Below, piece by piece: positions 56,902 to 64,000 of a stretch of 64,000 bases of DNA. The position numbers and the translations under genes are program-made. The notes below the pieces were generated by a model. That model was not told where the DNA came from. It was given only the letters and a program-made list of their open reading frames with translations, and ran no database searches. This DNA is from Vreelandella jeotgali Hwa (GTDB taxonomy: Bacteria; Pseudomonadota; Gammaproteobacteria; Pseudomonadales; Halomonadaceae), in contig NZ_AMQY01000011.1 in assembly GCF_000334215.1 (NCBI RefSeq), forward strand, positions 124,001-188,000, given 5' to 3'. Each line of letters opens with the position of its first letter. The first letter of the stretch is position 1.

Positions 56902-58104
56902 ATGCAAGCTTATCTTCTTGAAATTGCCAACCTGCTCATGCGTTGGCTGCACGTCATCGCCGCGGTGGCCTGGATCGGCGAATCGATCTACTTCGTCATG
57001 CTCGACAACGGCCTGCGCAAGCCCAAGGCGGAAGAAGACCGCGAGAAGGGCGTGTTCGGGGAAATGTGGGCGGTTCACGGCGGCGGGTTCTACCACAACC
57101 AGAAATACGCCACCGCGCCGGCAAAACTGCCGGAGGATCTGCACTGGTCGTTCTGGAAGGCCTATACCACCTGGCTGACCGGCTTCGGCATGTTCATCCT
57201 GTTCTACATGACCAAGCCCAGCTCGATGACCGGCGGTCAGCAGTCCTGGGAATGGGCAGCCGCGATGAACGGCTGGCAGACCAACGCCGTGGCCGTGCTG
57301 TTCCTGCTGGGCGGCTGGGTCGTCTACAACGAGCTGTGCAAGCGTATCAGCCCCAACATGACACGCGACGGTATTCTGAGCGCTGCCGTGGCGGTCATGA
57401 TGATCGTGGTGTCGTACCTGAGCACGCATATTTTCTCCGGCAAGGCGGCCTTCCTGCTTACCGGCGCGGTAATGGGCACGGCCATGTCGGCCAACGTGTT
57501 TTTCTGGATCATTCCCGGCCAGCGTCGCATGGTCAAGGCGATGAAGGCCGGCGAAGCGCCCAACCCGCTGGACGGCAAGCGCGGCAAGCAGCGTTCGGTG
57601 CATAACACCTACTTTACTCTGCCGGTGCTGTTGCTGATGGTCAGCAACCACTTCTCCGTGCTCTATGCCCACGAGCTGTCGTGGATTCTGATGGCGCTGC
57701 TGATCTTTGCCGGCGCGGTGATCCGCCAGTACTTCGTGCTGATGCACGCCGGCAGCAAGCAGCCGGCGTATCTGGCTGCCGGTGCCGTACTGATCCTGGT
57801 AGCGATAGGGGTCGGCTCCATCAGCAGCGACACGCAAACGGGAGAAGGCACGCCCATTGCCGAGATGGACGTCTCCGGCAAGGACGTCATGCTGCAAATG
57901 GGCAAGCATTGCGTTCAGTGCCACGCCCAGGACCCGTCGAATCAGGCTTATTCCGCGCCGCCGGCCGGCTACGCCTTCGATAACTGGGAAACGGTGCTGG
58001 AGCAAAAGGCCAAGATCAAGCGCCAGGTCGACGGTGGCATCATGCCCCTGGGCAACATGACCGATATGACCCAGGCAGAGCGCGACGTGATTGCCGCCTG
58101 GTAA
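56902..58104 (+). CDS. puuD: Membrane-bound urate oxidase with cytochrome c domain (PuuD)
   Basis: PuuD oxidises urate to 5-hydroxyisourate at the membrane and hands electrons to a fused cytochrome c, so the reaction feeds respiration instead of producing H2O2. The protein has 400 residues. The N-terminal domain has about eight helices with WLHVIAAVAWIGES and MWAVHGGGFYHNQKY. The C-terminal cytochrome c has KHCVQCHAQ (Cys337, Cys340, His341) and the axial Met in GIMPLGN. It is 15 nt after uraH. The stop codon starts a 14-nt tandem repeat. Confidence 0.95.
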   Translation: MQAYLLEIANLLMRWLHVIAAVAWIGESIYFVMLDNGLRKPKAEEDREKGVFGEMWAVHGGGFYHNQKYATAPAKLPEDLHWSFWKAYTTWLTGFGMFILFYMTKPSSMTGGQQSWEWAAAMNGWQTNAVAVLFLLGGWVVYNELCKRISPNMTRDGILSAAVAVMMIVVSYLSTHIFSGKAAFLLTGAVMGTAMSANVFFWIIPGQRRMVKAMKAGEAPNPLDGKRGKQRSVHNTYFTLPVLLLMVSNHFSVLYAHELSWILMALLIFAGAVIRQYFVLMHAGSKQPAYLAAGAVLILVAIGVGSISSDTQTGEGTPIAEMDVSGKDVMLQMGKHCVQCHAQDPSNQAYSAPPAGYAFDNWETVLEQKAKIKRQVDGGIMPLGNMTDMTQAERDVIAAW

Positions 58105-58154
58105 TTATCGTCTGGTGACTGTCGCCCGGTGACTGTTGCCTGGTGACTGTCGCC
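58099..58154. repeat. Tandem repeat, 4 x 14 nt, starting at the puuD stop codon
   Basis: TGGTAATTATCGTC (58099-58112, degenerate, 10 of 14), TGGTGACTGTCGCC (58113), CGGTGACTGTTGCC (58127) and TGGTGACTGTCGCC (58141-58154). The first unit contains the last codon and TAA of puuD. Confidence 0.9.
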
Positions 58155-58252
58155 TGATAACCACCGGCACGGCGCCGACCGTTTCCGGCAACCTCCGGCG
58201 CGCGGCCGTTCGGCCGCGCGCCTCCCGTCCTACCTGACAACGAGTGTGTGTT

Positions 58253-59206
58253 ATGTCGCAACGTGACCCTTCGCGTGACCCTTCTCGAGACTACCCGCGT
58301 GACCTGATCGGCTATGGCAGGAATCCGCCCCAGGCCAACTGGCCGGGCAACGCCAGGATTGCCGTACAGTTTGTGCTTAACTACGAAGAAGGCGCCGAAA
58401 ACTGCGTGCTTCACGGAGATGAAGGCTCCGAGCAGTTTCTTTCCGAAATGGTCGGCGCAGCGTCGTTTCCCGATCGCCACATGAGCATGGAGTCCATCTA
58501 CGAGTACGGCTCGCGGGCGGGCGTCTGGCGCTTTCTGCGTGAGTTTGAAAAGCGCGGTCTGCCGCTGACCGTATTCGGCGTAGCGATGGCGCTTGAGCGT
58601 AACCCGGATGTAGCGCAGGCGTTCAAGGACCTGGGTCACGAAGTGGCGTGCCACGGCTACCGCTGGATCAACTATCAGGAAGTGCCCGAGGACGTTGAGC
58701 GCGAACACCTGAAAAAAGCCATGGAAATTTTCCAGCGGCTTTACGGCGAAAAGCCCGACGGCCTGTATATCGGCCGCGACAGCCCCAACACGCGTCGTCT
58801 GGCGCAGGACGAGGGCGGCTTTACCTACGACAGCGACTACTACGGCGACGACCTGCCGTTCTGGGTCCGCGAAGCCGACAGCCAGGGCGAGGAGCATGAC
58901 CAGCTGGTGGTGCCTTACACCATGGACACCAACGACATGCGCTTTGCTTCCCCCGGCGGCTTCAATACCGGCGAGCATTTCTTCACCTACCTGCGCGATG
59001 CGTTTGACGTGCTTTACGCCGAAGGCGAAGAAACGCCGAAGATGCTCACCATCGGCATGCACTGCCGTATGCTGGGTCGCCCGGGGCGTTTCCGCGCGCT
59101 GCAGCGCTTCCTTGACTATATCCAGTCCCACGACGACGTCTGGATCGCGCGCCGCGTGGATATCGCGCGCCACTGGGCCAGGGAACATCCCGCCCCCGGC
59201 CGCTAA
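58253..59206 (+). CDS. puuE: Allantoinase PuuE (polysaccharide-deacetylase type)
   Basis: PuuE hydrolyses allantoin to allantoate; it is a metal enzyme of the polysaccharide-deacetylase fold, not the amidohydrolase AllB. The protein has 317 residues from the ATG at 58253. Typical segments are PRDLIGYGRNPP, VNYEEGAE-like LNYEEGAENCVLHGD, GHEVACHGYRWINYQ (metal histidines) and TIGMHCRMLGRPGR. The N-terminus has an expanded RDPSRDPSRDYPRD coded by a 12-nt tandem repeat. The start has no strong ribosome-binding site. Confidence 0.95.
   Translation: MSQRDPSRDPSRDYPRDLIGYGRNPPQANWPGNARIAVQFVLNYEEGAENCVLHGDEGSEQFLSEMVGAASFPDRHMSMESIYEYGSRAGVWRFLREFEKRGLPLTVFGVAMALERNPDVAQAFKDLGHEVACHGYRWINYQEVPEDVEREHLKKAMEIFQRLYGEKPDGLYIGRDSPNTRRLAQDEGGFTYDSDYYGDDLPFWVREADSQGEEHDQLVVPYTMDTNDMRFASPGGFNTGEHFFTYLRDAFDVLYAEGEETPKMLTIGMHCRMLGRPGRFRALQRFLDYIQSHDDVWIARRVDIARHWAREHPAPGR
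58262..58297 (+). repeat. Tandem repeat, 3 x 12 nt, in the start of puuE
   Basis: CGTGACCCTTCG (58262), CGTGACCCTTCT (58274) and CGAGACTACCCG (58286), then CGTGACCTG. It keeps the reading frame and extends the N-terminus of PuuE by about 8-10 residues compared with the family start PRDLIGYG. Confidence 0.85.
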
Positions 59207-59237
59207 TCGCTGTTATTGATACGCACAAGGAATTGAC

Positions 59238-60068
59238 ATGAGCCATACGTATTACGCGCCCCACGGCGGCCATCCGCCGCAGTCGCAGATGACGGCCGAC
59301 CGCGCGGTCTTCAAGGAAGCCTACGCGGTGATCCCCCGGGGCGTCATGCAGGATATCGTCACCAGCAACCTGCCGTTCTGGGAAGGCACGCGTCTGTGGG
59401 TGCTGGCGCGCCCGCTGAGCGGCTTTGCCGAGACGTTTTCGCAGTACATCATGGAAGTGCAGCCCGGTGGCGGCAGCGACAAGCCCGAGCCCGACGCCGC
59501 TGCCGAGGCCGTGCTGTTTGTGGTGGAAGGCGAAATGACGCTGACGCTGAAAGGCGAGAAGCACTGCATGACGCCGGGCGGCTATGCGTTTATTCCGCCG
59601 GGCACCGATTGGCAGCTGCGCAACGAAGCCGACGCGCCGGTGCGCTTCCACTGGATTCGCAAGGCCTACGAGTTTGTCGAAGGCATCGACGTCCCCGAGC
59701 CGTTTGTCACCAACGAAAACGACATCGAGCCGACGGCGATGCCGGATACCGACGGCCGCTGGGCGACCACGCGCTTTGTCGAGCCCACCGACGTGCGTCA
59801 CGATATGCACGTGACCATCGTGACCTTCCAGCCGGGTGGCGTTATCCCGTTTGACGAAACCCACATCATGGAGCACGGCCTTTACGTGCTGGAAGGCAAG
59901 GCGCTTTACCACCTCAACCAGGACTGGGTCGAAGTCGAAGCCGGCGACTTCATGTGGCTCCGCGCCTTCTGCCCCCAGGCCTGCTACGCCGGCGGTTCGG
60001 GCCCGTTCCGCTACCTGCTGTACAAGGACGTCAACCGCCATCCGAGTCTCAGGCTCAACGCCCGTTAA
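59238..60068 (+). CDS. allE: (S)-ureidoglycine aminohydrolase AllE (YlbA)
   Basis: AllE converts (S)-ureidoglycine to (S)-ureidoglycolate with release of ammonia. The protein has 276 residues and two cupin halves; the second carries the metal-site residues, seen in PFDETHIMEHGLYVLEGKALYHL. The first cupin shows FVVEGEMTLTLKGEKHCMTPGGYAFIPPG. AAGGA precedes the ATG. It follows puuE by 31 nt and precedes allA by 23 nt. An allantoate amidohydrolase (AllC), which would make ureidoglycine from allantoate, is missing from this cluster. Confidence 0.94.
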   Translation: MSHTYYAPHGGHPPQSQMTADRAVFKEAYAVIPRGVMQDIVTSNLPFWEGTRLWVLARPLSGFAETFSQYIMEVQPGGGSDKPEPDAAAEAVLFVVEGEMTLTLKGEKHCMTPGGYAFIPPGTDWQLRNEADAPVRFHWIRKAYEFVEGIDVPEPFVTNENDIEPTAMPDTDGRWATTRFVEPTDVRHDMHVTIVTFQPGGVIPFDETHIMEHGLYVLEGKALYHLNQDWVEVEAGDFMWLRAFCPQACYAGGSGPFRYLLYKDVNRHPSLRLNAR

Positions 60069-60091
60069 GACGTCACGTCAAGGAGACCCCC

Positions 60092-60583
60092 ATGCTGGAA
60101 CTTGTGGCAGAGCCGTTGACGGCCGATGCTTTTGCGCCCTTTGGCGATGTGATTGATGTACGCACCTCCGACTCCTTTGCCATCAACTCGGGGCTGACCC
60201 AGCGTCACCACGACCTGGCCCGGGTCGAAACCCTGGGCGACAACGCTCACCCGCTGATCAGCATCTTTGTCAGCCAGCCGATCAGCACCCCGCTGGAACT
60301 GGCGTTCCTCGAGCGCCACCCCCAGGGCAGCCAGGCGTTCATGCCGCTCCACGAAGAGCGTTTTATCGTGGTGGTCGCGCCTCCCGGGGACACCATCAAC
60401 CCCGACGATGTGCGCGCCTTCGTGACCGACGGTCGCCAGGGCGTGAACTACGGCGTCGGCGTCTGGCACGCGATTCAATCGGTGCTGGAGCGCGAAGGTG
60501 AGTTTCTCGTTGTGGATCGCGGCGGCGACGGCAACAACTGCGACGAACACCCGCTGGACCTGCGTATTACCCTCGGCGACTGA
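60092..60583 (+). CDS. allA: Ureidoglycolate lyase AllA
   Basis: AllA splits ureidoglycolate into glyoxylate and urea. The protein has 163 residues from the ATG at 60092, with AAGGAG upstream. Family segments are AFAPFGDVIDV, the HDLARVE stretch, ELAFLERHPQGSQAFMPL and GVWHAIQSVLE near the active site. It closes the uraH-puuD-puuE-allE-allA operon, and a terminator follows. Glyoxylate is also the product of the adjacent glycolate oxidase. Confidence 0.95.
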   Translation: MLELVAEPLTADAFAPFGDVIDVRTSDSFAINSGLTQRHHDLARVETLGDNAHPLISIFVSQPISTPLELAFLERHPQGSQAFMPLHEERFIVVVAPPGDTINPDDVRAFVTDGRQGVNYGVGVWHAIQSVLEREGEFLVVDRGGDGNNCDEHPLDLRITLGD

Positions 60584-60612
60584 ATCTCCACATCGTCGCT
60601 TCCCACGCTTCG

Positions 60613-60645
60613 GGGCTGCCGGTCGGCAGCCCTGTCGTGTTTTTG
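60613..60645 (+). terminator. Rho-independent terminator after allA
   Basis: GGGCTGCC (60613-60620) and GGCAGCCC (60625-60632) are exact complements around GGTC, followed by TGTCGTGTTTTTG. It ends the ureide operon 30 nt after the allA stop. Confidence 0.82.
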
Positions 60646-60720
60646 CCCTTCGTATTGTTACCCGCCTTGTTGTTGCCCCCGCGTTGTTACACCTTGCTGC
60701 TGCAGCCTGCTGTTTTCCCG
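60646..60720. repeat. Degenerate tandem array, period about 15 nt
   Basis: After the terminator, units like TTCGTATTGTTACCC, GCCTTGTTGTTGCCC and CCGCGTTGTTACACC recur with a TTGTT core at about 15-nt steps; further copies decay. It lies between allA and the DUF192 gene. Confidence 0.6.
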
Positions 60721-60789
60721 GGGGCTTTTGTGTAGGCTGAAGCCCTGACGCTGTCTGCCGCCGGGGCAGGCCAACACGAGGAAATCGCC

Positions 60790-61299
60790 ATGATGCTGAC
60801 TCGCCGCCGGATGCTCGCGGCCGCTCTCACGCTGCCGGCCGCCGCCCTGATGCCTGCCGGCCTCCTCCAGGCGCAGCCGTCGGAAGCAGCTGAACGCCAT
60901 ACGGCGGTGATTCATACCGATCAGGGGCCCCATCGCCTGCGGGTGGAGGTCGCCCATACTCCCGCCGGTCGCGCGCACGGCCTGATGGGGCGCCAGCACC
61001 TGGGCGCCGAGCGCGGCATGCTGTTTGTCTACGACCGGCGGCAGCCGGCCACCAGCGCGTTCTGGATGTACCGCACGCTGATCCCCCTGGATATAGCCTT
61101 CATCGACCGCGACGGTCGCATCGTCAGCCTGCAAACCATGCCGCCCTGCGAATCGGCGCGCTCCTCGGAATGTCCTGCCTATGCCCCGGGAAGCGGCTAT
61201 TACGCAGCGCTGGAAGTCAACGCCGGCTATTTTGCCGACCGGGGAATACGCGAAGGCGACTGCATCTCGTCGAGGGTGCTCGATGGCCGATGCCAATGA
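60790..61299 (+). CDS. DUF192 family exported protein
   Basis: A 169-residue DUF192 protein of unknown function. The N-terminus MLTRRRMLAAALTLPAAAL has a twin-arginine-like RRR followed by a hydrophobic stretch and an AQ cleavage site near residue 28, so Tat or Sec export is likely. The domain shows HGLMGRQHLGAERGMLFVYDR, FWMYRTLIPLDIAFID and MPPC, the usual family segments. Two or more cysteines (PPCESA, SECPAY, GDCIS) could form disulfides. It is a single gene between the ureide operon and the TRAP genes. Confidence 0.85.
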   Translation: MMLTRRRMLAAALTLPAAALMPAGLLQAQPSEAAERHTAVIHTDQGPHRLRVEVAHTPAGRAHGLMGRQHLGAERGMLFVYDRRQPATSAFWMYRTLIPLDIAFIDRDGRIVSLQTMPPCESARSSECPAYAPGSGYYAALEVNAGYFADRGIREGDCISSRVLDGRCQ

Positions 61300-61528
61300 G
61301 AGCCCGGATAAGAGCCCATACGTTGAAAAACGCGTCATCTTGCATTAATGCTTGTAATCAGCCGAGTGGCGCCCTATTTTGCAGCTTGGCAGAGCCTGAT
61401 ATGTTGTGACCCGGGAGACCCGGCAACATCACGGTCACCATTGGCAAGGTGCTGATTAAAAGGCACTGATGGATTAAAAAGCGCTGTTTGAAAGGTCCTT
61501 GCCAAAAAGACGATGACCCGTCACTCGG

Positions 61529-61558
61529 AAAGACAACACGAGTAAAGACAACACGAGA
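61529..61558. repeat. Tandem repeat, 2 x 15 nt, upstream of the TAXI gene
   Basis: AAAGACAACACGAGT (61529) and AAAGACAACACGAGA (61544) differ only at the last base. The pair ends 15 nt before the TAXI start codon, next to its AAGGGGAAG ribosome-binding site. An older, degenerate repetition of GATTAAAA lies at 61455-61478. Confidence 0.9.
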
Positions 61559-61573
61559 ACAAGGGGAAGACTC

Positions 61574-62554
61574 ATGAAGCGTCATGTAATGTCGACGGCT
61601 GCTTTTTCCGGCGCGCTGCTGGCGGCGGCTACCTTTGCGTCGCCCGCCGTGGCCGCGGAAGAAAGCTTTGTCACTATCGGCACCGGTGGTCAGACCGGCG
61701 TGTACTATGTGGTCGGCCAGTCCGTCTGCCGCCTGGTCAACAAGAGCAACAGTGACGAGAATATCCGCTGTAACGCGCCGTCCACCGGCGGCTCGGTGGC
61801 CAACATCAACGGCATCAAGTCCGGCGATCTGGACATGGGCGTGGTGCAGTCCGACGTGCAGTACCAGGCCTATAACGGCACGGGCAACTTCGAGGATGAT
61901 GCCTACGACGATCTGCGCGCGGTTTTCCGCATCCACGGCGAGCCGCTGACGCTGCTGGCGCGCGCCGACTCGGGTATCGAAAACCTCGATGACCTGGTCG
62001 ACAAGCGCGTCAACATCGGCAACCCGGGCTCCGGCCAGCGCAACACCATGGAAGTGGTCATGGATGCCAAGGGCTGGGACAAGGAAACCTTCGCGCTGGC
62101 GTCTCAGCTGGACGCGGCGGAAATGGCCTCGGCGCTGTCCGACAACAACATCGACGCCATGACCTATGTGGTCGGCCACCCCAACGGGGCTATCCAGGAA
62201 GCGACCACCACCGTGGACTCGAAGCTGATTCCGCTCAACGACGAGGACATCCAGGGCATCGTTGACGAATATCCCTACTATTCGATGTCGACCATCCCCG
62301 GCGGGCTGTACAAGAACAACCCCGAGGACGTGGAAACCTTCGGCGTTGCCGCGACCTTCGTAACCACCGCCGATACCGATGCGGACGTGGTCTACCAGAC
62401 GGTCAAGTCGGTCTTCGACAACTTTGATCGCTTCAAGCGCCTGCACCCGGCGTTTGAAAACCTCGACCCGGAAGACATGGTCACCAGCGGCCTGTCGGCT
62501 CCGCTGCACGAGGGCGCGGCGCGCTACTATCGTGAGCAGGGCTGGATCGAATAG
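61574..62554 (+). CDS. TAXI-family TRAP transporter solute-binding protein
   Basis: A 326-residue periplasmic binding protein of the TAXI family, which serves fused-type TRAP carriers. A signal peptide (about 1-28, ending AVA) is followed by TIGTGGQTGVYYVVGQSVCRLVN, SGGSVANINGI-like TGGSVANINGIKSGDLDMGVVQSD and GNPGSGQRNTME, all typical. The next gene is its TRAP membrane protein. Substrates of TAXI-TRAP systems are mostly unknown; glutamate/glutamine and other carboxylates are known for some. The ribosome-binding site is AAGGGGAAG. Confidence 0.92.
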   Translation: MKRHVMSTAAFSGALLAAATFASPAVAAEESFVTIGTGGQTGVYYVVGQSVCRLVNKSNSDENIRCNAPSTGGSVANINGIKSGDLDMGVVQSDVQYQAYNGTGNFEDDAYDDLRAVFRIHGEPLTLLARADSGIENLDDLVDKRVNIGNPGSGQRNTMEVVMDAKGWDKETFALASQLDAAEMASALSDNNIDAMTYVVGHPNGAIQEATTTVDSKLIPLNDEDIQGIVDEYPYYSMSTIPGGLYKNNPEDVETFGVAATFVTTADTDADVVYQTVKSVFDNFDRFKRLHPAFENLDPEDMVTSGLSAPLHEGAARYYREQGWIE

Positions 62555-62588
62555 CCCCGAAGCGCGTCCATGACCGCTTTCAACCGAT

Positions 62589-62623
62589 GCGCGCGGCTCC
62601 CACGGGGGCCGCGCGTTGTGTTT
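62589..62623 (+). terminator. Terminator-like hairpin between the TAXI and TRAP genes
   Basis: CGCGCGGC (62590-62597) pairs with GCCGCGCG (62608-62615), followed by TTGTGTTT. It may reduce transcription into the membrane component so that more binding protein than permease is made, a common layout. Confidence 0.65.
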
Positions 62624-62810
62624 CAGGCAAGGTCAACGTCGGCGGTACGCGTTGGACGTAAGCTGCTGGTTTATTAGCCGATTGTGTTGAAAAAACAATG
62701 ATTGCACCGGCGGCCAAAGACAACGAAAATCGCCTGCCTCGCGCGCCGGAGCACGGTCTGCCGTCTTCCGGTCACGCGTCTTGTTATCCATTCACGTGCA
62801 GGGCTTGCTT

Positions 62811-64000
62811 ATGACAGAGCACAGCAAACAAGCGCCGGAATCGCTGACGCCAACCGACGCAGCGACCCGGCCATACGTCGATGCGGACGATGGCGGTGAC
62901 AACCTTGACGACATGGTGGCATCGACCGATTCCGGGGCGCGCAAGCCGGACGGCGTGCCGGGAAAACTGCTGGTAGGCATTGCCGCCGTCTGGTCGCTGT
63001 TCCAGCTGTGGATTGCCTCGCCGCTGCCGTTCATCTTCGGTGTCGGCGTGTTCAACGCCACCGAAGCCCGCTCGGTGCATCTGGCCTTTGCCCTGTTTCT
63101 CGCCTACATGGCGTATCCCGCGCTGAAGCGTTCGCCGCGGGACCATATTCCCCTCCAGGACTGGATTCTTGCCGGGCTGGCGGCGTTTTGCGGCGCCTAC
63201 ATGTTTCTGTTTTATGAAAGCCTGGCCCAGCGGCCCAGTGCGCCCCTGATACAGGACGTGGTAGTGGGGGTGGTCGGCATCCTGCTGTTGCTCGAAGCCA
63301 CCCGCCGGGCGCTGGGGCCGCCGCTGATGATCGTGGCCTCGGTGTTTCTGGTGTATTCGCTCGCCGGCCCCTGGATGCCGGGGCTGCTGGCGCACAAGGC
63401 GATTGATATCGACAGCCTGATCAATCACCAGTGGCTCACCACCCAGGGGGTTTTCGGTATTGCCCTGGGCGTTTCCACCAGTTTTGTTTTCCTGTTTGTG
63501 CTGTTCGGCGCGCTGCTGGACAAGGCCGGCGCGGGCAACTATTTCATCAAGGTGGCGTTTTCCATGCTCGGGCACTACAAGGGCGGGCCGGCCAAGGCCG
63601 CCGTGGTCGCCTCGGGGATGACCGGGCTGATTTCGGGCTCGTCGATTGCCAATACCGTCACCACCGGCACCTTTACCATTCCCATGATGAAGCGGGTGGG
63701 CTTTCCTTCGGAAAAAGCCGGCGCCGTTGAAGTGGCATCGTCGGTCAACGGCCAGATCATGCCGCCGGTAATGGGCGCGGCCGCTTTTCTGATGGTGGAA
63801 TACGTCGGCATTTCCTACGTGGAAGTGATCAAGCACGCTTTCCTGCCGGCGCTGATCTCGTATATTTCGCTGATTTATATCGTCCACCTGGAAGCGCTCA
63901 AGGCCAACATGCAGGGGCTGACCAGCAGCAACCCGCCCAAACCCCTGGTGCGCAAGGTGGCCGGCTTCCTCGGCGGTCTGCTGTTGATGATGGTGACCGC
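62811..64000 (+). CDS. TRAP transporter permease, fused DctQ-DctM type (3' end outside window)
   Basis: The first 396 codons of a fused TRAP membrane protein, open to the window end. A hydrophilic, acidic N-terminal stretch (about 1-50) is followed by a DctQ-like region of about five helices and then the large DctM part with TTGTFTIPMMKRVGFP, SSVNGQIMPPVMGAAAF and VEYVGISY, signature segments of TAXI-associated TRAP permeases. These proteins are usually 650-860 residues, so roughly half is missing. It is 256 nt after the TAXI protein gene and separated by a hairpin. The start at 62811 has a weak ribosome-binding site. Confidence 0.92.
   Translation, partial: MTEHSKQAPESLTPTDAATRPYVDADDGGDNLDDMVASTDSGARKPDGVPGKLLVGIAAVWSLFQLWIASPLPFIFGVGVFNATEARSVHLAFALFLAYMAYPALKRSPRDHIPLQDWILAGLAAFCGAYMFLFYESLAQRPSAPLIQDVVVGVVGILLLLEATRRALGPPLMIVASVFLVYSLAGPWMPGLLAHKAIDIDSLINHQWLTTQGVFGIALGVSTSFVFLFVLFGALLDKAGAGNYFIKVAFSMLGHYKGGPAKAAVVASGMTGLISGSSIANTVTTGTFTIPMMKRVGFPSEKAGAVEVASSVNGQIMPPVMGAAAFLMVEYVGISYVEVIKHAFLPALISYISLIYIVHLEALKANMQGLTSSNPPKPLVRKVAGFLGGLLLMMVT

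Overview
The window is a gene-dense, GC-rich stretch of a gammaproteobacterial chromosome. Gene content and order (dapA-bamC-purC; ccoNOQP followed by ccoGHIS, a SafE-type gene, hemN and anr; a pyruvate dehydrogenase E2 with three lipoyl domains; many Na+-coupled or TRAP carriers) look most like a Halomonas-type (Halomonadaceae) organism. That assignment is inference from recall, not from a search. I see no prophage, insertion sequence, CRISPR array or plasmid gene; almost everything is metabolic or housekeeping.

Layout. 1-10.6 kb: housekeeping genes (3' end of nadA, bepA, tusA-like, perM, bcp, dapA-bamC-purC, trmO, a GNAT gene, nadC, ampD). 10.6-15.8 kb: aceE-aceF behind a leader rich in palindromes. 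16-19.7 kb: adk-tsaB-rsmJ, a UPF0149 gene and sprT. 19.7-34.4 kb: an acetate block with two tandem acetyl-CoA synthetase genes, a LuxR-type response regulator, a convergent symporter-fused hybrid histidine kinase (CrbS/MxtR type), a small unknown membrane protein, a DUF4212-ActP-type symporter pair and a cNMP/CBS/DUF294 nucleotidyltransferase. 34.6-46.9 kb: ttcA, anr, hemN and the cbb3 oxidase assembly and structural operons. 47-48.6 kb: an alpha/beta hydrolase and five tRNA genes (Val, Asp, Asp, Val, Asp). 49-55.2 kb: glycolate oxidase glcDEF, glcG and a lactate/glycolate permease. 55.8-60.6 kb: urate to glyoxylate (uraD divergent from uraH-puuD-puuE-allE-allA). 60.8-64 kb: a DUF192 protein and a TAXI-type TRAP carrier cut by the window end.

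How it fits together. The acetate block holds uptake, activation and a dedicated sensor/regulator, and the two acs genes share an identical 19-nt upstream element, a good candidate for the regulator's site. The ureide pathway makes glyoxylate, and the neighbouring glycolate oxidase makes the same product. The oxidase block carries its own oxygen sensor (Anr), with Anr-like boxes about 78 nt upstream of both ccoN and hemN.

The least expected signal lies between genes. At a dozen or more places there are short direct tandem repeats (unit usually 14-15 nt, sometimes 17-19; 2-4 clear copies, more when degenerate). Each locus has its own unrelated unit, and several arrays run over a stop codon. 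No feature type I know explains this pattern.
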